Source: Pirellulaceae bacterium (GTDB lineage: Bacteria > Planctomycetota > Planctomycetia > Pirellulales > Pirellulaceae). From it: a DNA stretch of 64,000 nt. Both the position numbers and the translations under genes were made by a program. How positions within the stretch are numbered: the stretch's first letter is position 1; the number at the start of each line of letters is the position of its first letter. The DNA is taken from assembly GCA_019636385.1 (NCBI GenBank), contig JAHBXT010000004.1, forward strand, positions 775,098-839,097, written 5' to 3'. Below, one piece after another: positions 53,629 to 63,376 of this stretch. The notes beneath the pieces are model-generated. The model was not told the origin of the DNA and did no database searches. It saw only the letters and a list, made by a program, of their open reading frames with translations.

Positions 53629-56313
53629 ATGTGGCGATTGCCCCTTAAGCAATACCAGACTGAATCTCTCTCGATTCTTGGAAAATACGCTGCAGCCGTG
53701 CGCGAGAAATCGCTGCTTGGTGTTCATCGACCGGAGCACGATGCGTTTGCCGAGTTCACCGAGCGAGACTATCTATCGACGCCAGGGTTCGGTGGCGTAC
53801 CTTACGTTTGTTTGCGAATCCCGACCGGTGGCGGAAAGACACTTCTGGGCGCTCATGCCGTCGGAGTCGTCGGCCGAAGCTTGCTTGCAACCGACCGGCC
53901 AGCCGTTCTTTGGATCACTCCGAGCACAACCATTCGTGACCAAACGCTTCGAGGTCTGAAGAATCCCAACCATCCTTACCGCGCGGCGATTGAGGAAGAG
54001 TTGGGAGCTGCAATTGAAGTCATGACGCTCGAGGAAGCGCTGACTCGTCCGCAGTTTGTCCGTCCTGGTGGTCCTGCCATCGTAATTGTGACGACGATTC
54101 AGTCCTACAGGATTCGCGACGACCGCAGTGGCGAAGAGCTGGACGCAACTCGTCGAATCTATCGAGACAACGGCTATATGAAGGAGCCACTGGAGAATTT
54201 ACCCGCGGCTGTGGTTCAAGATCTACAGAGGGATGAGTCAGGTCTAATTCAACTGTCGTTGGCGAATGCGCTGAGAGTTCGACAGCCTATTGTGGTGATG
54301 GACGAGGCACACAACGCTCGAACGCCAGTTTCCTTCGAATCTTTGATGCGATTCGGACCGTCGTTTGTCCTTGAGCTGACGGCCACACCAGAGCAAACGC
54401 ACGACCCATCGCATCGCACTAATCCAAAGTATGCAAGCAATGTTCTTCACAGCGTCAGCGCCCTGGCACTCAAGAATGAGGGCATGATCAAGCTGCCTGT
54501 TGAGCTTGAGAATCGCTCTGACTGGCTCGAAGTACTTGCTGCGACCAAGCATCGCCGCGAGGAGCTTGAATTTCTCGCTGATCTTGAACATCGAGATAAC
54601 GGCGTCCAGCCGATTCGACCAATCGCGCTGATTCAAGCTCAGCCTAACTCTAAAACCAAAGAGATGCACACGGTTGAGGCTGTGAAGAAGGCATTGATTG
54701 AGAAACTTGAGGTGCCTGAATCCGACGTAAAGATCTGCACAGGTAGTGTCGATGAGATCGGTGACACGGATCTCATGGCGTTGCAGTGTCCCATCCGTTA
54801 CATCATTACCGTTGACAAGCTGCGCGAAGGCTGGGACTGCCCTTGGGCCTACGTGTTAGGTTCGATTGGAAATACGGCCACCGCAACGGCGGTCGAACAG
54901 TTGATCGGTCGAATTCTGCGAATGCCGAACGCTTGTCCAACGAACGTGCCAGCCCTGGATCGAGCCTATGCGTTTGTGTTGAGCGACAATGTTGTGCAGA
55001 CAGCGATGCAACTACGCGATCGGATGGTTGAGACCTGTGGATTCGACGAACGCTCCGCGGCGGACGCATTGCGAGTGAAGGTGAATGCAGCTCAACAAGG
55101 ACTTGGTTTCAGCCGCATCCCAATGACAGCTCCTCCAGCAACGGACAAGCTCACGCCAACCTTGGCTAATAAGATTCGATGGGAACCTGAGTCGAGCACA
55201 TTGGTACTTGAGGACTTGCCTACACCCACAGAACTTCACCAGCTTCAAAACGCAGTTAATACTGAGCAAGATAAAAAGGCGATCGATGATTACTGGGAAC
55301 TAGAGAAACCTGCAGGGATAACGCCCAAATTGCCAGGCCAGTTCGCAGTACCATTCATTGTCCCGCGCTTAAGCGTAAAGACTGATGACCGCCGACGATT
55401 GCTTGAGCCTATCGAGCTCGACCAATTTGACTGGGATCTCAATAAGTGTGACGTCTCCATCCCGGAAAGTGAATTCGCATCCGACATCAAGATCGGTAAC
55501 TCTGCCACCATCGACATTGAATCTCGCGGTGGAAATGAAGCCGGACTGGTCTCGCGAGTTGGTAGCGAAGTACGGCTCCGTCAGCTTGAGCTCATTCGTG
55601 AGGACGATGATTGGTCCGAAGTGAACCTGGTTCGCTGGATTGACCGCGAGATTCACAGAGGCGATTCGCTGCAGGGACTGCTACTCCGTTTCAGCCAACC
55701 TTGGCTCTTGCGAGTCATCCAGGCACTGGTCCAGAAACGCGGTATTCCGCTATCGATGCTGGTGCGACGACGCCACGAATTAGCCGAAGTGATTCGTGTC
55801 AAAATCACAGACCATGGTCGCATACAGTTACGCAAGGCGACCGAGATGCTGATCAAGGATGACCCGGAGTCAATCACAACGGACAGAGACTTCGCCGTTC
55901 ATGTGGAAGAGTTTCGCTACAACCCAACACGCGAATACTCCGGCGGCCACAAGTTCAAGAAGCATGCCTTTGACCTGATCGGCGACATGAACAAGAAGGA
56001 GCTCGAGACGGCGACGATCATCGACTCGCATCCAAACGTGAAACGCTGGCTTCGTAACCTCGATCACGAGTCACACGGTGGATTCTGGTTGCCGAAATCG
56101 CCCGGCAAGTTCTTTCCTGACTTCATCGTCGAATTGCTCGATGGAACCATCGTGATCGTCGAATACAAGAACGCGAAGCTGGCATCCAACCCGGATGAGC
56201 AGCACAAACGCGATATCGGTGAGCTTTGGGCGCAACGCAGCCCAGACGGCTATCGGTTCGCCTGGGTGGTTGAAGGAGATTGGGCGTGCCTTTCGAGACA
56301 ACTAGAAGACTAG
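53629..56313 (+). CDS. res: Type III restriction enzyme Res subunit
   Basis: An 894-residue superfamily 2 helicase-nuclease that translocates on or diffuses along DNA and cuts unmethylated phage DNA. Walker A is PTGGGKTLLG (K70) and the DEAH-type box is VVMDEAHNAR (D225-H228). Later motifs include ITVDKLREGWDCPWAYVL and EQLIGRILRMP, the usual ATPase C-terminal signature of Res. The C-terminal nuclease is a PD-(D/E)XK fold with D831 in FPDF and E845-Y-K847. It is complete and in an operon with mod. The gene pair is probably a working R-M system. Confidence 0.92.
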   Translation: MWRLPLKQYQTESLSILGKYAAAVREKSLLGVHRPEHDAFAEFTERDYLSTPGFGGVPYVCLRIPTGGGKTLLGAHAVGVVGRSLLATDRPAVLWITPSTTIRDQTLRGLKNPNHPYRAAIEEELGAAIEVMTLEEALTRPQFVRPGGPAIVIVTTIQSYRIRDDRSGEELDATRRIYRDNGYMKEPLENLPAAVVQDLQRDESGLIQLSLANALRVRQPIVVMDEAHNARTPVSFESLMRFGPSFVLELTATPEQTHDPSHRTNPKYASNVLHSVSALALKNEGMIKLPVELENRSDWLEVLAATKHRREELEFLADLEHRDNGVQPIRPIALIQAQPNSKTKEMHTVEAVKKALIEKLEVPESDVKICTGSVDEIGDTDLMALQCPIRYIITVDKLREGWDCPWAYVLGSIGNTATATAVEQLIGRILRMPNACPTNVPALDRAYAFVLSDNVVQTAMQLRDRMVETCGFDERSAADALRVKVNAAQQGLGFSRIPMTAPPATDKLTPTLANKIRWEPESSTLVLEDLPTPTELHQLQNAVNTEQDKKAIDDYWELEKPAGITPKLPGQFAVPFIVPRLSVKTDDRRRLLEPIELDQFDWDLNKCDVSIPESEFASDIKIGNSATIDIESRGGNEAGLVSRVGSEVRLRQLELIREDDDWSEVNLVRWIDREIHRGDSLQGLLLRFSQPWLLRVIQALVQKRGIPLSMLVRRRHELAEVIRVKITDHGRIQLRKATEMLIKDDPESITTDRDFAVHVEEFRYNPTREYSGGHKFKKHAFDLIGDMNKKELETATIIDSHPNVKRWLRNLDHESHGGFWLPKSPGKFFPDFIVELLDGTIVIVEYKNAKLASNPDEQHKRDIGELWAQRSPDGYRFAWVVEGDWACLSRQLED

Positions 56314-56404
56314 TGATTCAAAAACCATGCATGGCCGTTTATTTAGATAGCAAAGCAATAGAACAAAAACAATCACGGAGGGAGAACTGTAGTGGAAAAA
56401 CCAT

Positions 56405-57199
56405 ATGGGACATACTCGACTCGGAACATTACCACAATCACGTAAATGGCGTGAGGTTGTTGAATTGATTGCAGTGGGAGCTAATGTCCAGCAGGTTGCA
56501 AGCTCAACCGTAAATGCTGCTGATTCCGCGTTTAATTTCGTGAAAGACGATCGCGGCTATCATCAGGCCGTTTGGGTACTCACTCAGTTGGGTTTGGCGA
56601 GCAGTCACTCAGATCCGCTGGCATATTTACGGTCGATCGGCGTTGATATACCAGCGAACACATCTCTACCGGGGATAGCAGTCGCGATTTCTGCCGCACT
56701 ATCCAATCTGCCGGATACACGACATCCCCAGTCTGATCTCGCTGAGCTCGCGCATCGTGCCCTAGTCGACGCGGTGGTTCAGAGACTGGAACCAAAGCTT
56801 CAGCAACAATCTTTGTTTAATCTAGACTCCGAGCATGCCCGTCAAGCACTTTTGCAGTTTGGAAGCCAAAAGGAATTTGCAAAGCTCTCGCGTGAATTCT
56901 TTTCTCGCCTTACGCAAGAATGCATGAATTACTTTCTCAGTAAGACGCTTGCAACACAATTGGGTGAAGGGCAGCGATTCGTGACAACCAACCAAATGGC
57001 ACACTTCGAGGAAGCCATGGAGAAACACTGTCGAGAATCTTCGAAGATAGTTGAACAGTTCTCGGAAGAGTGGTTCTCGAAACACCGCTTCGCCGAGAAC
57101 AAAAACATCTCGCGGGAGTCCGTTGAAGGATTCGCTTCCTATTCTCTCAAGAAGATTAGAGATGAGCTAAAGGTGAGGGCCAAACGTGATGAGCAATAA
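56405..57199 (+). CDS. Unknown protein, partner of the QueC-like gene
   Basis: A 264-residue protein of no recognised named family. The start MGHTRLGTLPQSRKWREVVEL looks conserved in character; the rest is helical, with AELAHRALVDAVVQRLEPKLQ and QALLQFGSQKEFAKLSREF. It contains no metal or nucleotide motif. It overlaps the QueC-like gene by 11 bases, so the two are made together. It lies 91 bases downstream of res on the same strand and could be part of the same transcript. It may correspond to an accessory protein of QueC-like defence genes such as QatB, but no clear similarity was seen. Confidence 0.6.
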   Translation: MGHTRLGTLPQSRKWREVVELIAVGANVQQVASSTVNAADSAFNFVKDDRGYHQAVWVLTQLGLASSHSDPLAYLRSIGVDIPANTSLPGIAVAISAALSNLPDTRHPQSDLAELAHRALVDAVVQRLEPKLQQQSLFNLDSEHARQALLQFGSQKEFAKLSREFFSRLTQECMNYFLSKTLATQLGEGQRFVTTNQMAHFEEAMEKHCRESSKIVEQFSEEWFSKHRFAENKNISRESVEGFASYSLKKIRDELKVRAKRDEQ

Positions 57200-59318
57200 G
57201 GTGGCTGTAGTTTGCGGCAACGCTAAGGTGAGCGATTTCGTTACTGCTGACTGCAATAGCGAGATTCGCCTACATCAGTATGGCCTTGAAGATGACTTTC
57301 GAGTCACCCTCGGAATCGAGGGTCTGCGTGGTTCAATGTACAAGGACGTTCCCGCTCGCCTTCACGATTTTCTCGACATCGCAACCTACGTTTACATCGC
57401 AGACCAATGCGTAGAGAGAGGTGTCAATGAAGTTGAAACTTTTGGCACCACGTGGCATCGTCGTTTCAAATTCGTGGTCCCCGTGAAGGATTGGGAGTTT
57501 TGGGATTCGGAGGCTACGAAAACAACGCTTCAGGATTGCCTTTCGTTTCTATCAGACGATACGTACGAGTTTGTTTTCACACGAGTTACTGACCGCCCTC
57601 TGTTTCAGGCATTTCTGAATAACCTGAATGATGGTGGCGAGCTTTTCGGTTCTCCTGACCAAGTGATGCTCTACTCGGGAGGACTTGATTCTCTTGCTGG
57701 AGTGATTGACGAAGCGGTGAATCAGAAGCGAAGGGTGCTTTTGGTCAACCATCGTTCGACACAGAAGATAGACAAAAAATACGCTGCATTGGCAGCACAG
57801 CTTGAGGCAAAGTGCAAGTCCAATCCTCCGCAGCACATGAGAGTTACTGTCCACAAGAAGAAGTGGATGAATGCGGAGTACACGCAGCGAGCACGCTCTT
57901 TTCTTTACGCCGCTCTTGCCGGCGTTGTTGCCAAACAGATTGGACATACATCAATTCGCTTTTACGAAAATGGAGTCATTAGCCTCAATTTACCCATTTC
58001 TGCTGAAGTGGTTGGCGGAAAAGCGACACGAACCACCCACCCTCGCGTACTACACAGTTTTTCGCAGTTGTTGTCGTTAATTACCGACACAAACTTTGTT
58101 GTAGAGAACCCTTTTGATTGGCGCACAAAAACGGAAGTTGTCGACCTCATTGTGAAGTCAGGTTGCCAAGACTTAGTCAAGCACTCCATCAGTTGTACAC
58201 ATACGTGGGAAATGACTAATGATCATTCTCACTGTGGGACTTGTTCGCAATGCATTGATCGACGGTTTGCGATCATTGCCGCGAAGGCAGAACAGTTCGA
58301 CGAACTTTCGAACTACAAGGTTGACGTGTTCACACAGTCACGATCAACAGAGCAGAAGGTCGGAGCGGATAAGACGTTATATGCAAGCTACATCGAGCGA
58401 TCAAATCAAGTCAGGAAGATTGAGACGGTAGCCCACCTTATTCGCAAGTATCCAGAGCTCACCAGAGCTATTCCGTTTATAAGAGGTGACGCTGGCGCGG
58501 TTGCTCAGCGATGTCTTGACCTTTACAAAAAGCATGCGGCGGATGTCAATTCTGTCGTAGATGAAAAGCTTGCAGAGTACAAAGTCGCAATTCGAGAGCG
58601 AACCATCGCGGTAGACTCAATGCTTAGGATCGTATACGAGTCCAATCTTCCAACCTCGTTTTCACTCAACAACAATGATGGTGGAAAACTGGCTCCCTAC
58701 TCATTCCGAAAGCAGGGATATTCTTGGCGGTTTCGTTTTGCCGATGGTGAGGATGTCCATTTGTTACCAGCTGTAGGGGCTAATTACCTACATCAATTGC
58801 TCCTATCTCCGGGAACGCCTCGTTCGATTATCGAGATTGTTTGTGGAGTATGTTTGTCCGAGTGTGGCGAGTACTTTGAGGCGAAAGAGGCTATGGATTC
58901 TGGACTCAGTCTCGGGCCGAATCCTTTATTCAAAGCCGTTGACAAGGTTTCTGACTGGACGGCGCTTGGCGAGTATAACCGACAATTGATCGATCTGCGT
59001 GATGACCAAGAAAGGGCTCGCGAAGAAAACGACTCTGTAAAGTTGCAACAGTGCGAGGACGACATTGTTTTCATCGCAGGAAAAATCAGGGAAGCTATGG
59101 GAGTGGGTGGCAAGTTGAAGTCTGTAGCAGACAAACGCAAAAATGTCCGAGATGCGTTTCGAAACAACATCAACAGGTTTATCGAGAAGCAAATTGAGCC
59201 ATCCAGTCCATCCTGCGCTTCGCACCTTAGAGCGAGCTTGCAGTTTGGCATGATGAGCGTTTATCAACCTGTTGACCCGATAGATTGGGACCTGAGGCCA
59301 TTCGGTTCGAGCGATTAA
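57189..59318 (+). CDS. Large QueC-like PP-loop protein (defence-associated type)
   Basis: A 709-residue protein. Residues 1-155 are an N-terminal domain (IPARLHDFLDIATYVYIAD-like segment). The PP-loop ATPase reads S163-G-G-L-D-S-L169. A zinc site of four cysteines follows: C336 in SCTHTW, and C349, C352, C355 in HCGTCSQC. This is the QueC set used to make 7-cyano-7-deazaguanine. An additional C-terminal domain (about 400-709) has no known motif. QueC-like genes occur in the QatABCD and CBASS type IV defence systems. Here no qatA or qatD and no cyclase gene is present, so the partner protein and the neighbouring type III R-M genes define a different arrangement. Confidence 0.8.
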   Translation: MSNKVAVVCGNAKVSDFVTADCNSEIRLHQYGLEDDFRVTLGIEGLRGSMYKDVPARLHDFLDIATYVYIADQCVERGVNEVETFGTTWHRRFKFVVPVKDWEFWDSEATKTTLQDCLSFLSDDTYEFVFTRVTDRPLFQAFLNNLNDGGELFGSPDQVMLYSGGLDSLAGVIDEAVNQKRRVLLVNHRSTQKIDKKYAALAAQLEAKCKSNPPQHMRVTVHKKKWMNAEYTQRARSFLYAALAGVVAKQIGHTSIRFYENGVISLNLPISAEVVGGKATRTTHPRVLHSFSQLLSLITDTNFVVENPFDWRTKTEVVDLIVKSGCQDLVKHSISCTHTWEMTNDHSHCGTCSQCIDRRFAIIAAKAEQFDELSNYKVDVFTQSRSTEQKVGADKTLYASYIERSNQVRKIETVAHLIRKYPELTRAIPFIRGDAGAVAQRCLDLYKKHAADVNSVVDEKLAEYKVAIRERTIAVDSMLRIVYESNLPTSFSLNNNDGGKLAPYSFRKQGYSWRFRFADGEDVHLLPAVGANYLHQLLLSPGTPRSIIEIVCGVCLSECGEYFEAKEAMDSGLSLGPNPLFKAVDKVSDWTALGEYNRQLIDLRDDQERAREENDSVKLQQCEDDIVFIAGKIREAMGVGGKLKSVADKRKNVRDAFRNNINRFIEKQIEPSSPSCASHLRASLQFGMMSVYQPVDPIDWDLRPFGSSD

Positions 59319-59461
59319 TTTTCCCTTTTTTCGAAGGCTACTCGAAAAGTAGCTTCTGCTACTCGGTTTGTCGCCCCAACAACTCCTGAGCGGTGTCCCA
59401 ATTTGCGCAATCGTTTGTTGTGCAGGGCCCGTAACTCGCTTTCTCACGGGAGTTTAGGTCA

Positions 59462-59788
59462 ATGGTTAAGAGGTTTATTCACTTGTCGCTTGCTCGGCAA
59501 AGGCTAATTCGACTTCTGCAAAACACGAACTTTGGCAAGATCGAGTCACTCGCCTTTGAGGGGGGGGAGCCTGTTTTAGAGAAGTCAGTTCGCCGACAGA
59601 GAGAGGTCAAGTTTGGCTCGGAAAATGGTTCGCGAGCCGAGGATTGTTTGGCTGATTTTGAACTTAAGCAACAGGTTCTTGAACTGTTCGACTTCTTTGA
59701 TGAAAAGCGCGACGGGGTCATCGAACTACTCGAAGTGCGGAATGGGCTTCCATTCCGGATGGTGATCGTGGAATGCGCGTGCTGCTAG
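59462..59788 (+). CDS. Small conserved planctomycete hypothetical protein
   Basis: A 108-residue protein with the segments NFGKIESLAFEGGEPVLE, REVKFGSENGSR and VIELLEVRNGLPFRM. I recall a family with this pattern in many planctomycetes, often in mobile or phage-like regions. No function is known. It lies 190 bases upstream of a sigma-factor gene on the same strand. Confidence 0.6.
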   Translation: MVKRFIHLSLARQRLIRLLQNTNFGKIESLAFEGGEPVLEKSVRRQREVKFGSENGSRAEDCLADFELKQQVLELFDFFDEKRDGVIELLEVRNGLPFRMVIVECACC

Positions 59789-59980
59789 TAATGAGCAGCT
59801 AACACTCAATTCAACATAATCTGTTTCCTGACATTTAGCTGGCCGCAAAGCGGAGGCAATTGTGGGCGACGCCGAACATGGCTCGACTCGCATTGCTGCC
59901 GCTTTTTTCGTTTTGCTGCATTGCATTGACCGCTCGTCGTTGTCCCACGCCAAGCTCCGAGCCAGTAAGGAGTTTTTGTA

Positions 59981-60571
59981 ATGGCTGAATTTTTTGATTT
60001 TCACAATGACGTGTTTGTCCTAGCGGTGATTCGACGTCGTGTCCTGCTTTTGGCTAGGGCGCCAGTTTTTAACGAAAGCGAGGTTGATGATCTAGTTCAA
60101 GAAATCCATTTACGACTAATGCGGAGCATTCAGTCCTATGATCCAGCGATAGGCCATCCTTATCCGTTCCTATGTACCGCGATCCAACGTATCGCCTCAA
60201 AGATCTTTCGGGAAAGGTCGACGGTCAAGCGGCACACGAGCGGCAGGTGCAGTTTGAGCGAGGTTGTCCGCGGCGCTGACGGTGAATCCTGCGAGCTTTA
60301 CCAGCTTCTGCGGCAGGAAGACCAGGACCGAAGGCTATGTCGAAAGACAGCTCGAAGTGATGAAGAGCGAGCCAGTATTCGAATGGATTTGTCATCAGCA
60401 ATCCAGAAGCTGCCACCGGTTTGCCAAGAGATTGTTCGCCGGCTCAGAACGCAAAATGTGTCTGAAATTTCGCGGGAAATGGGAATCCCGAGAACGACGA
60501 TCAACGATTGGCTGCGTCAGATCCGTCAGCAGTTTGATGACGCCGGGCTCAGAGCGTATCTCGAGGAATAG
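59981..60571 (+). CDS. Sigma-70-family RNA polymerase sigma factor, planctomycete type
   Basis: A 196-residue factor with an AAGGAG site before its ATG. Region 2 reads DLVQEIHLRLMRSIQSYDP followed by FLCTAIQRIASKIFRER (core and -10 contacts). A linker with VRGADGE separates this from region 4, near the C-terminus (MDLSSAIQKLPPVCQEIVRRL and ISREMGIPRTTINDWL). There is no anti-sigma gene beside it. Its close relative starts at 63637. The pair in between could be their target. Confidence 0.78.
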   Translation: MAEFFDFHNDVFVLAVIRRRVLLLARAPVFNESEVDDLVQEIHLRLMRSIQSYDPAIGHPYPFLCTAIQRIASKIFRERSTVKRHTSGRCSLSEVVRGADGESCELYQLLRQEDQDRRLCRKTARSDEERASIRMDLSSAIQKLPPVCQEIVRRLRTQNVSEISREMGIPRTTINDWLRQIRQQFDDAGLRAYLEE

Positions 60572-60646
60572 TCGAATTCCCGAGCGAAACTTTCTGGAGG
60601 CGGAATTGCCGGACGGTAGTTTTGGCTTTTCCAAAAAATTCTTCCC

Positions 60647-60671
60647 GGCTGTGACCTAACGTGTCACAGCC
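60647..60671. promoter_or_regulatory. Palindromic site between sigma gene and unknown pair
   Basis: GGCTGTGAC and GTCACAGCC form a perfect 9-base inverted repeat with a seven-base centre. It lies 76 bases after the sigma stop and about 225 bases before the next start. It has no T tract, so an operator-like site is more likely than a terminator. The rest of this 325-base gap shows nothing recognisable. Confidence 0.45.
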
Positions 60672-60895
60672 ATCGGGATGATAGCATTCGCGATTGGCAG
60701 CGGCTTGGCCTGGATGGAATCACATAGGACAACGGTCATGGACTGGCGGATGGGATGCCCACGCTAGGAGTTTGCACGGTGGAAGCCGTAGGCCAGCCCC
60801 TGCCAATCGCACTTTTGTGCGTCAGTCGTTTGGATCGCTTGACGTTTTAATCAATGAAGGATTGGTATGGCTAATTGATTTTCAAGGTTTGCAAC

Positions 60896-62083
60896 ATGAC
60901 CGCAGTTCGAATTTCGCGCCTGTCGCGCCCCGGTGTTTTGGAATCGATCGATCCCGAGCGATTGTTCGCTCTTCTCCACCCCTATGCCGATTTCTTTGCA
61001 AATCGGGCTGTCCCGATCGAAGCCCCAGGCTCGATCGATTGCCAAGCGGTCATACGCGAGATAGCCAAAGCCGATCGTGAAACGCCGGCAGACTTGCTGG
61101 ACGCGATCTCTTTGATTGACGAACTAGCCAACACGGTTGCTGTCGACCTGTTGCTCGACCGAGTTCCAGCCGAAACCCTTGGAATCGCTCCTGGAGGAAA
61201 GCATTCTTCGGCCGACATCGTCACGGCGGCGTGGCTGTCGAATCGCGAGAAGCTGGTCCAGACCCATGCGTTGTCTCGGATCAAGCGAGTTCGCTCGTAC
61301 GACTATTTTCAAGCGAGCCAGACCACTGCTCCGAAGTTCGTGACGCCCGCAGAGGAGACGCTTCAGCAACTGGAACGAGACATCGATTCCTGGCATGTGG
61401 AGCGATTCCGCGCTCAGGGAACGAAGGTTGAAGTCTTCGAGAATCACGAGGAGGTCGAATTCTCCATCATGCACGGAAGCCTCTTTCGACGACAGACGGT
61501 TGTAGAAAATGGTCGGTTCGGATTTCAGTCGTTCTGGCCAGTGCAGAGCGCCTCAGCCATCTACAACCGTGAGTTTGGAGAGTTACGGGTCAATGCCAAG
61601 ACAGCGAGGGAAAAAGCCCTGTATTGCCGTCTTCTGGGCAAGCATATGTTCGGCAATGAGAACCTGTTTCCGACTGGCGTGAAGTACACGCTCGATCCTC
61701 TTCGCGAGTTCGAGTTTGATGCACTGGTACCTGGCGATATTGAGGGCGTCCGCGATGTTCGAATGATCGAGCTTTGGCTTGGTGACCCCGATGATCGCTA
61801 CGGCGTGATAACCATTCGAAAAGGCGACGACCTGCTTGAGTGGGCACAGGCGAAAAACAAGAATATTCGCATCGAGAGGCGTTTGATCTCCGCAACGTTC
61901 AAGATGGAGCTTGAGGGACGCAAGACCGAATTGGCGATCACAGTTCGTCCTCCTAATGTTGCCATCTACAGTCGTGGTCGAGTGTCGTCGACCATCGAAG
62001 CTTGGCTTACCCAGCGCGGCTTCATCATCTCGAAGCAAGTACCAAGAAGGACTCGCCATGAGCCAGCCCTGGCAAGCACTTGA
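60896..62083 (+). CDS. Unknown protein A of a two-gene unit
   Basis: A 395-residue protein from the ATG at 60896. No named family was recognised. The N-terminal 130 residues are helical, and a strand-rich C-terminal half contains RFGFQSFWPVQ, LRVNAKTAREKALYCRLLG and WLTQRGFII. There is no signal peptide or membrane segment. It overlaps the next gene by 26 bases. Between two related sigma genes, it may be controlled by one of them. Confidence 0.6.
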   Translation: MTAVRISRLSRPGVLESIDPERLFALLHPYADFFANRAVPIEAPGSIDCQAVIREIAKADRETPADLLDAISLIDELANTVAVDLLLDRVPAETLGIAPGGKHSSADIVTAAWLSNREKLVQTHALSRIKRVRSYDYFQASQTTAPKFVTPAEETLQQLERDIDSWHVERFRAQGTKVEVFENHEEVEFSIMHGSLFRRQTVVENGRFGFQSFWPVQSASAIYNREFGELRVNAKTAREKALYCRLLGKHMFGNENLFPTGVKYTLDPLREFEFDALVPGDIEGVRDVRMIELWLGDPDDRYGVITIRKGDDLLEWAQAKNKNIRIERRLISATFKMELEGRKTELAITVRPPNVAIYSRGRVSSTIEAWLTQRGFIISKQVPRRTRHEPALAST

Positions 62084-63143
62084 GCAACTAAACGATGTGG
62101 CGACCTCGCATTTGAGCTGGCGGCTGATGCTCGGCGACGCATTTGATGAGCACTGTAATCTCCTCGTGCCGATCAAAGACCGCGCTGCGGCGCTGCCTGT
62201 TCCAGGTCGTCCTTACGAGTGGCTGGAAATCGTCGAGGTCGAGGATGGTGTCTTCGAAGGCTACAACGAGAAGACCGAGGAGTACGTTCCGGTCGATCGA
62301 CGCGACATCGTTTGCTACGAGTTCAGCTTTGGCAAGCTGGCCGCAGAGCTGGCTTCGCTAGTTGGTTATGATATGGCATTCGAACGTCTCGGAGGCCCGA
62401 TGTATCGATACAGGCTGGGTCACTACGGGAATCCCAATGGATCTGGCTTCTCATTGTTCCTGGCCAAAGTAAGCGATCCTCGCCGGCTTGATTGGTGCAT
62501 TGATGCGTTCTTGGCAGAGTTTCAGCGACCATTCGTTTTGTTTCTCACATCCAAACGGATGTTGAGTAGTCGCAACGAGACTATGTTGGACTCGAGAGGA
62601 TCTCTCGTGGTTCCGCTCGATCAATCGTTGTTGTTCAGCGATGATGGCGAGTGGTGCCTGTCCCCATGGACACGTCAGCAATTGGTTGCTTTCCGCGATC
62701 GACTGATGCCACCAGCGAAAACCGTGACTGGTCGATTCCCAACTCCAAGCGGTAGCCGCTGGAGCGATGTGGAGATGCGTTTCAGCGACACTGAGAAGAT
62801 CAGCGTGGTCATCGGCGACCAGCGACAAGTGTTGACCTACTCTCAACTGGGGTTGGTTGATTCGCGAAGTGGTAAACCCAGCAAGCAGTGGGAGCTGCTT
62901 CTTAAGTTTGCTAGAGAACATGGCATGATGACCTGGCTCTCTCCTGACGCCTGCCGAAAGAATCGTAAGCAGCGAGAATTGCTTAACAAGTCGCTTCAAC
63001 AGTTCTTTGACATCGAGGGCGAGCCGATCGAGCTTACCGACGATCGAAAGGGTTGGAGATGCGTCTTCAAACTGCATCCCGAGGACTGGGAGCACTCGTT
63101 CTCTTCAGCGAATCAACCAAATCGTCAACAAGACGAATGGTGA
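62058..63143 (+). CDS. Unknown protein B of a two-gene unit
   Basis: A 361-residue protein from the ATG at 62058, with AAGAAGGA before it. No named family was recognised. Notable segments are MFERLGGPMYRYRLGHYGNP-like in the first half, and LVVPLDQSLLFSDDGEWCLSP and VIGDQRQVLTYSQLGLVD later. It has no clear motif for a nuclease, kinase or helicase. It overlaps protein A and is convergent with the small membrane-protein gene (39-base overlap). Confidence 0.6.
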   Translation: MSQPWQALEQLNDVATSHLSWRLMLGDAFDEHCNLLVPIKDRAAALPVPGRPYEWLEIVEVEDGVFEGYNEKTEEYVPVDRRDIVCYEFSFGKLAAELASLVGYDMAFERLGGPMYRYRLGHYGNPNGSGFSLFLAKVSDPRRLDWCIDAFLAEFQRPFVLFLTSKRMLSSRNETMLDSRGSLVVPLDQSLLFSDDGEWCLSPWTRQQLVAFRDRLMPPAKTVTGRFPTPSGSRWSDVEMRFSDTEKISVVIGDQRQVLTYSQLGLVDSRSGKPSKQWELLLKFAREHGMMTWLSPDACRKNRKQRELLNKSLQQFFDIEGEPIELTDDRKGWRCVFKLHPEDWEHSFSSANQPNRQQDEW

Positions 63144-63353
63144 AATCGTCGCTACGCCGGCTGCCATAATCAGAACTAAACAACCGCGAGTCGTTCTGTT
63201 GTACACGCGGTTGTAGGCGGCCTTGCGGGGATTGGTTAGCCATCCCCAGCCTCTCGGCGCTTTGAGTCCCAGGCGATGGCGAATCGCTCTCTTTACGGAC
63301 GTTCGCGCCGCGATTCTTTTCTTCAGCGATGGTTTGCGAAATCCGAACTTCAC
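63105..63353 (-). CDS. Small basic membrane protein
   Basis: An 82-residue protein starting at GTG with a GGGGGAGG site seven bases before it. The first 55 residues are basic (KPSLKKRIAARTSVKRAIRH, GWGWLTNPRKAAYNRVYN), and the last 25 form one membrane segment. As I recall, a similar KNPKKAAYNKVYNKTS pattern occurs in small proteins of Firmicutes mobile elements. Function unknown. It is convergent with protein B and divergent from the second sigma gene. Confidence 0.6.
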   Translation of the reverse strand: MKFGFRKPSLKKRIAARTSVKRAIRHRLGLKAPRGWGWLTNPRKAAYNRVYNRTTRGCLVLIMAAGVATISPFVLLTIWLIR

Positions 63354-63376
63354 GCGGGTACCTCCCCCTTCTCAAC

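Noticed and set aside
57189..59318. Reading the QueC-like gene as housekeeping queuosine synthesis
   Set aside because: It is three times the length of QueC, with extra N- and C-terminal domains, and no queD, queE or queF gene is nearby.
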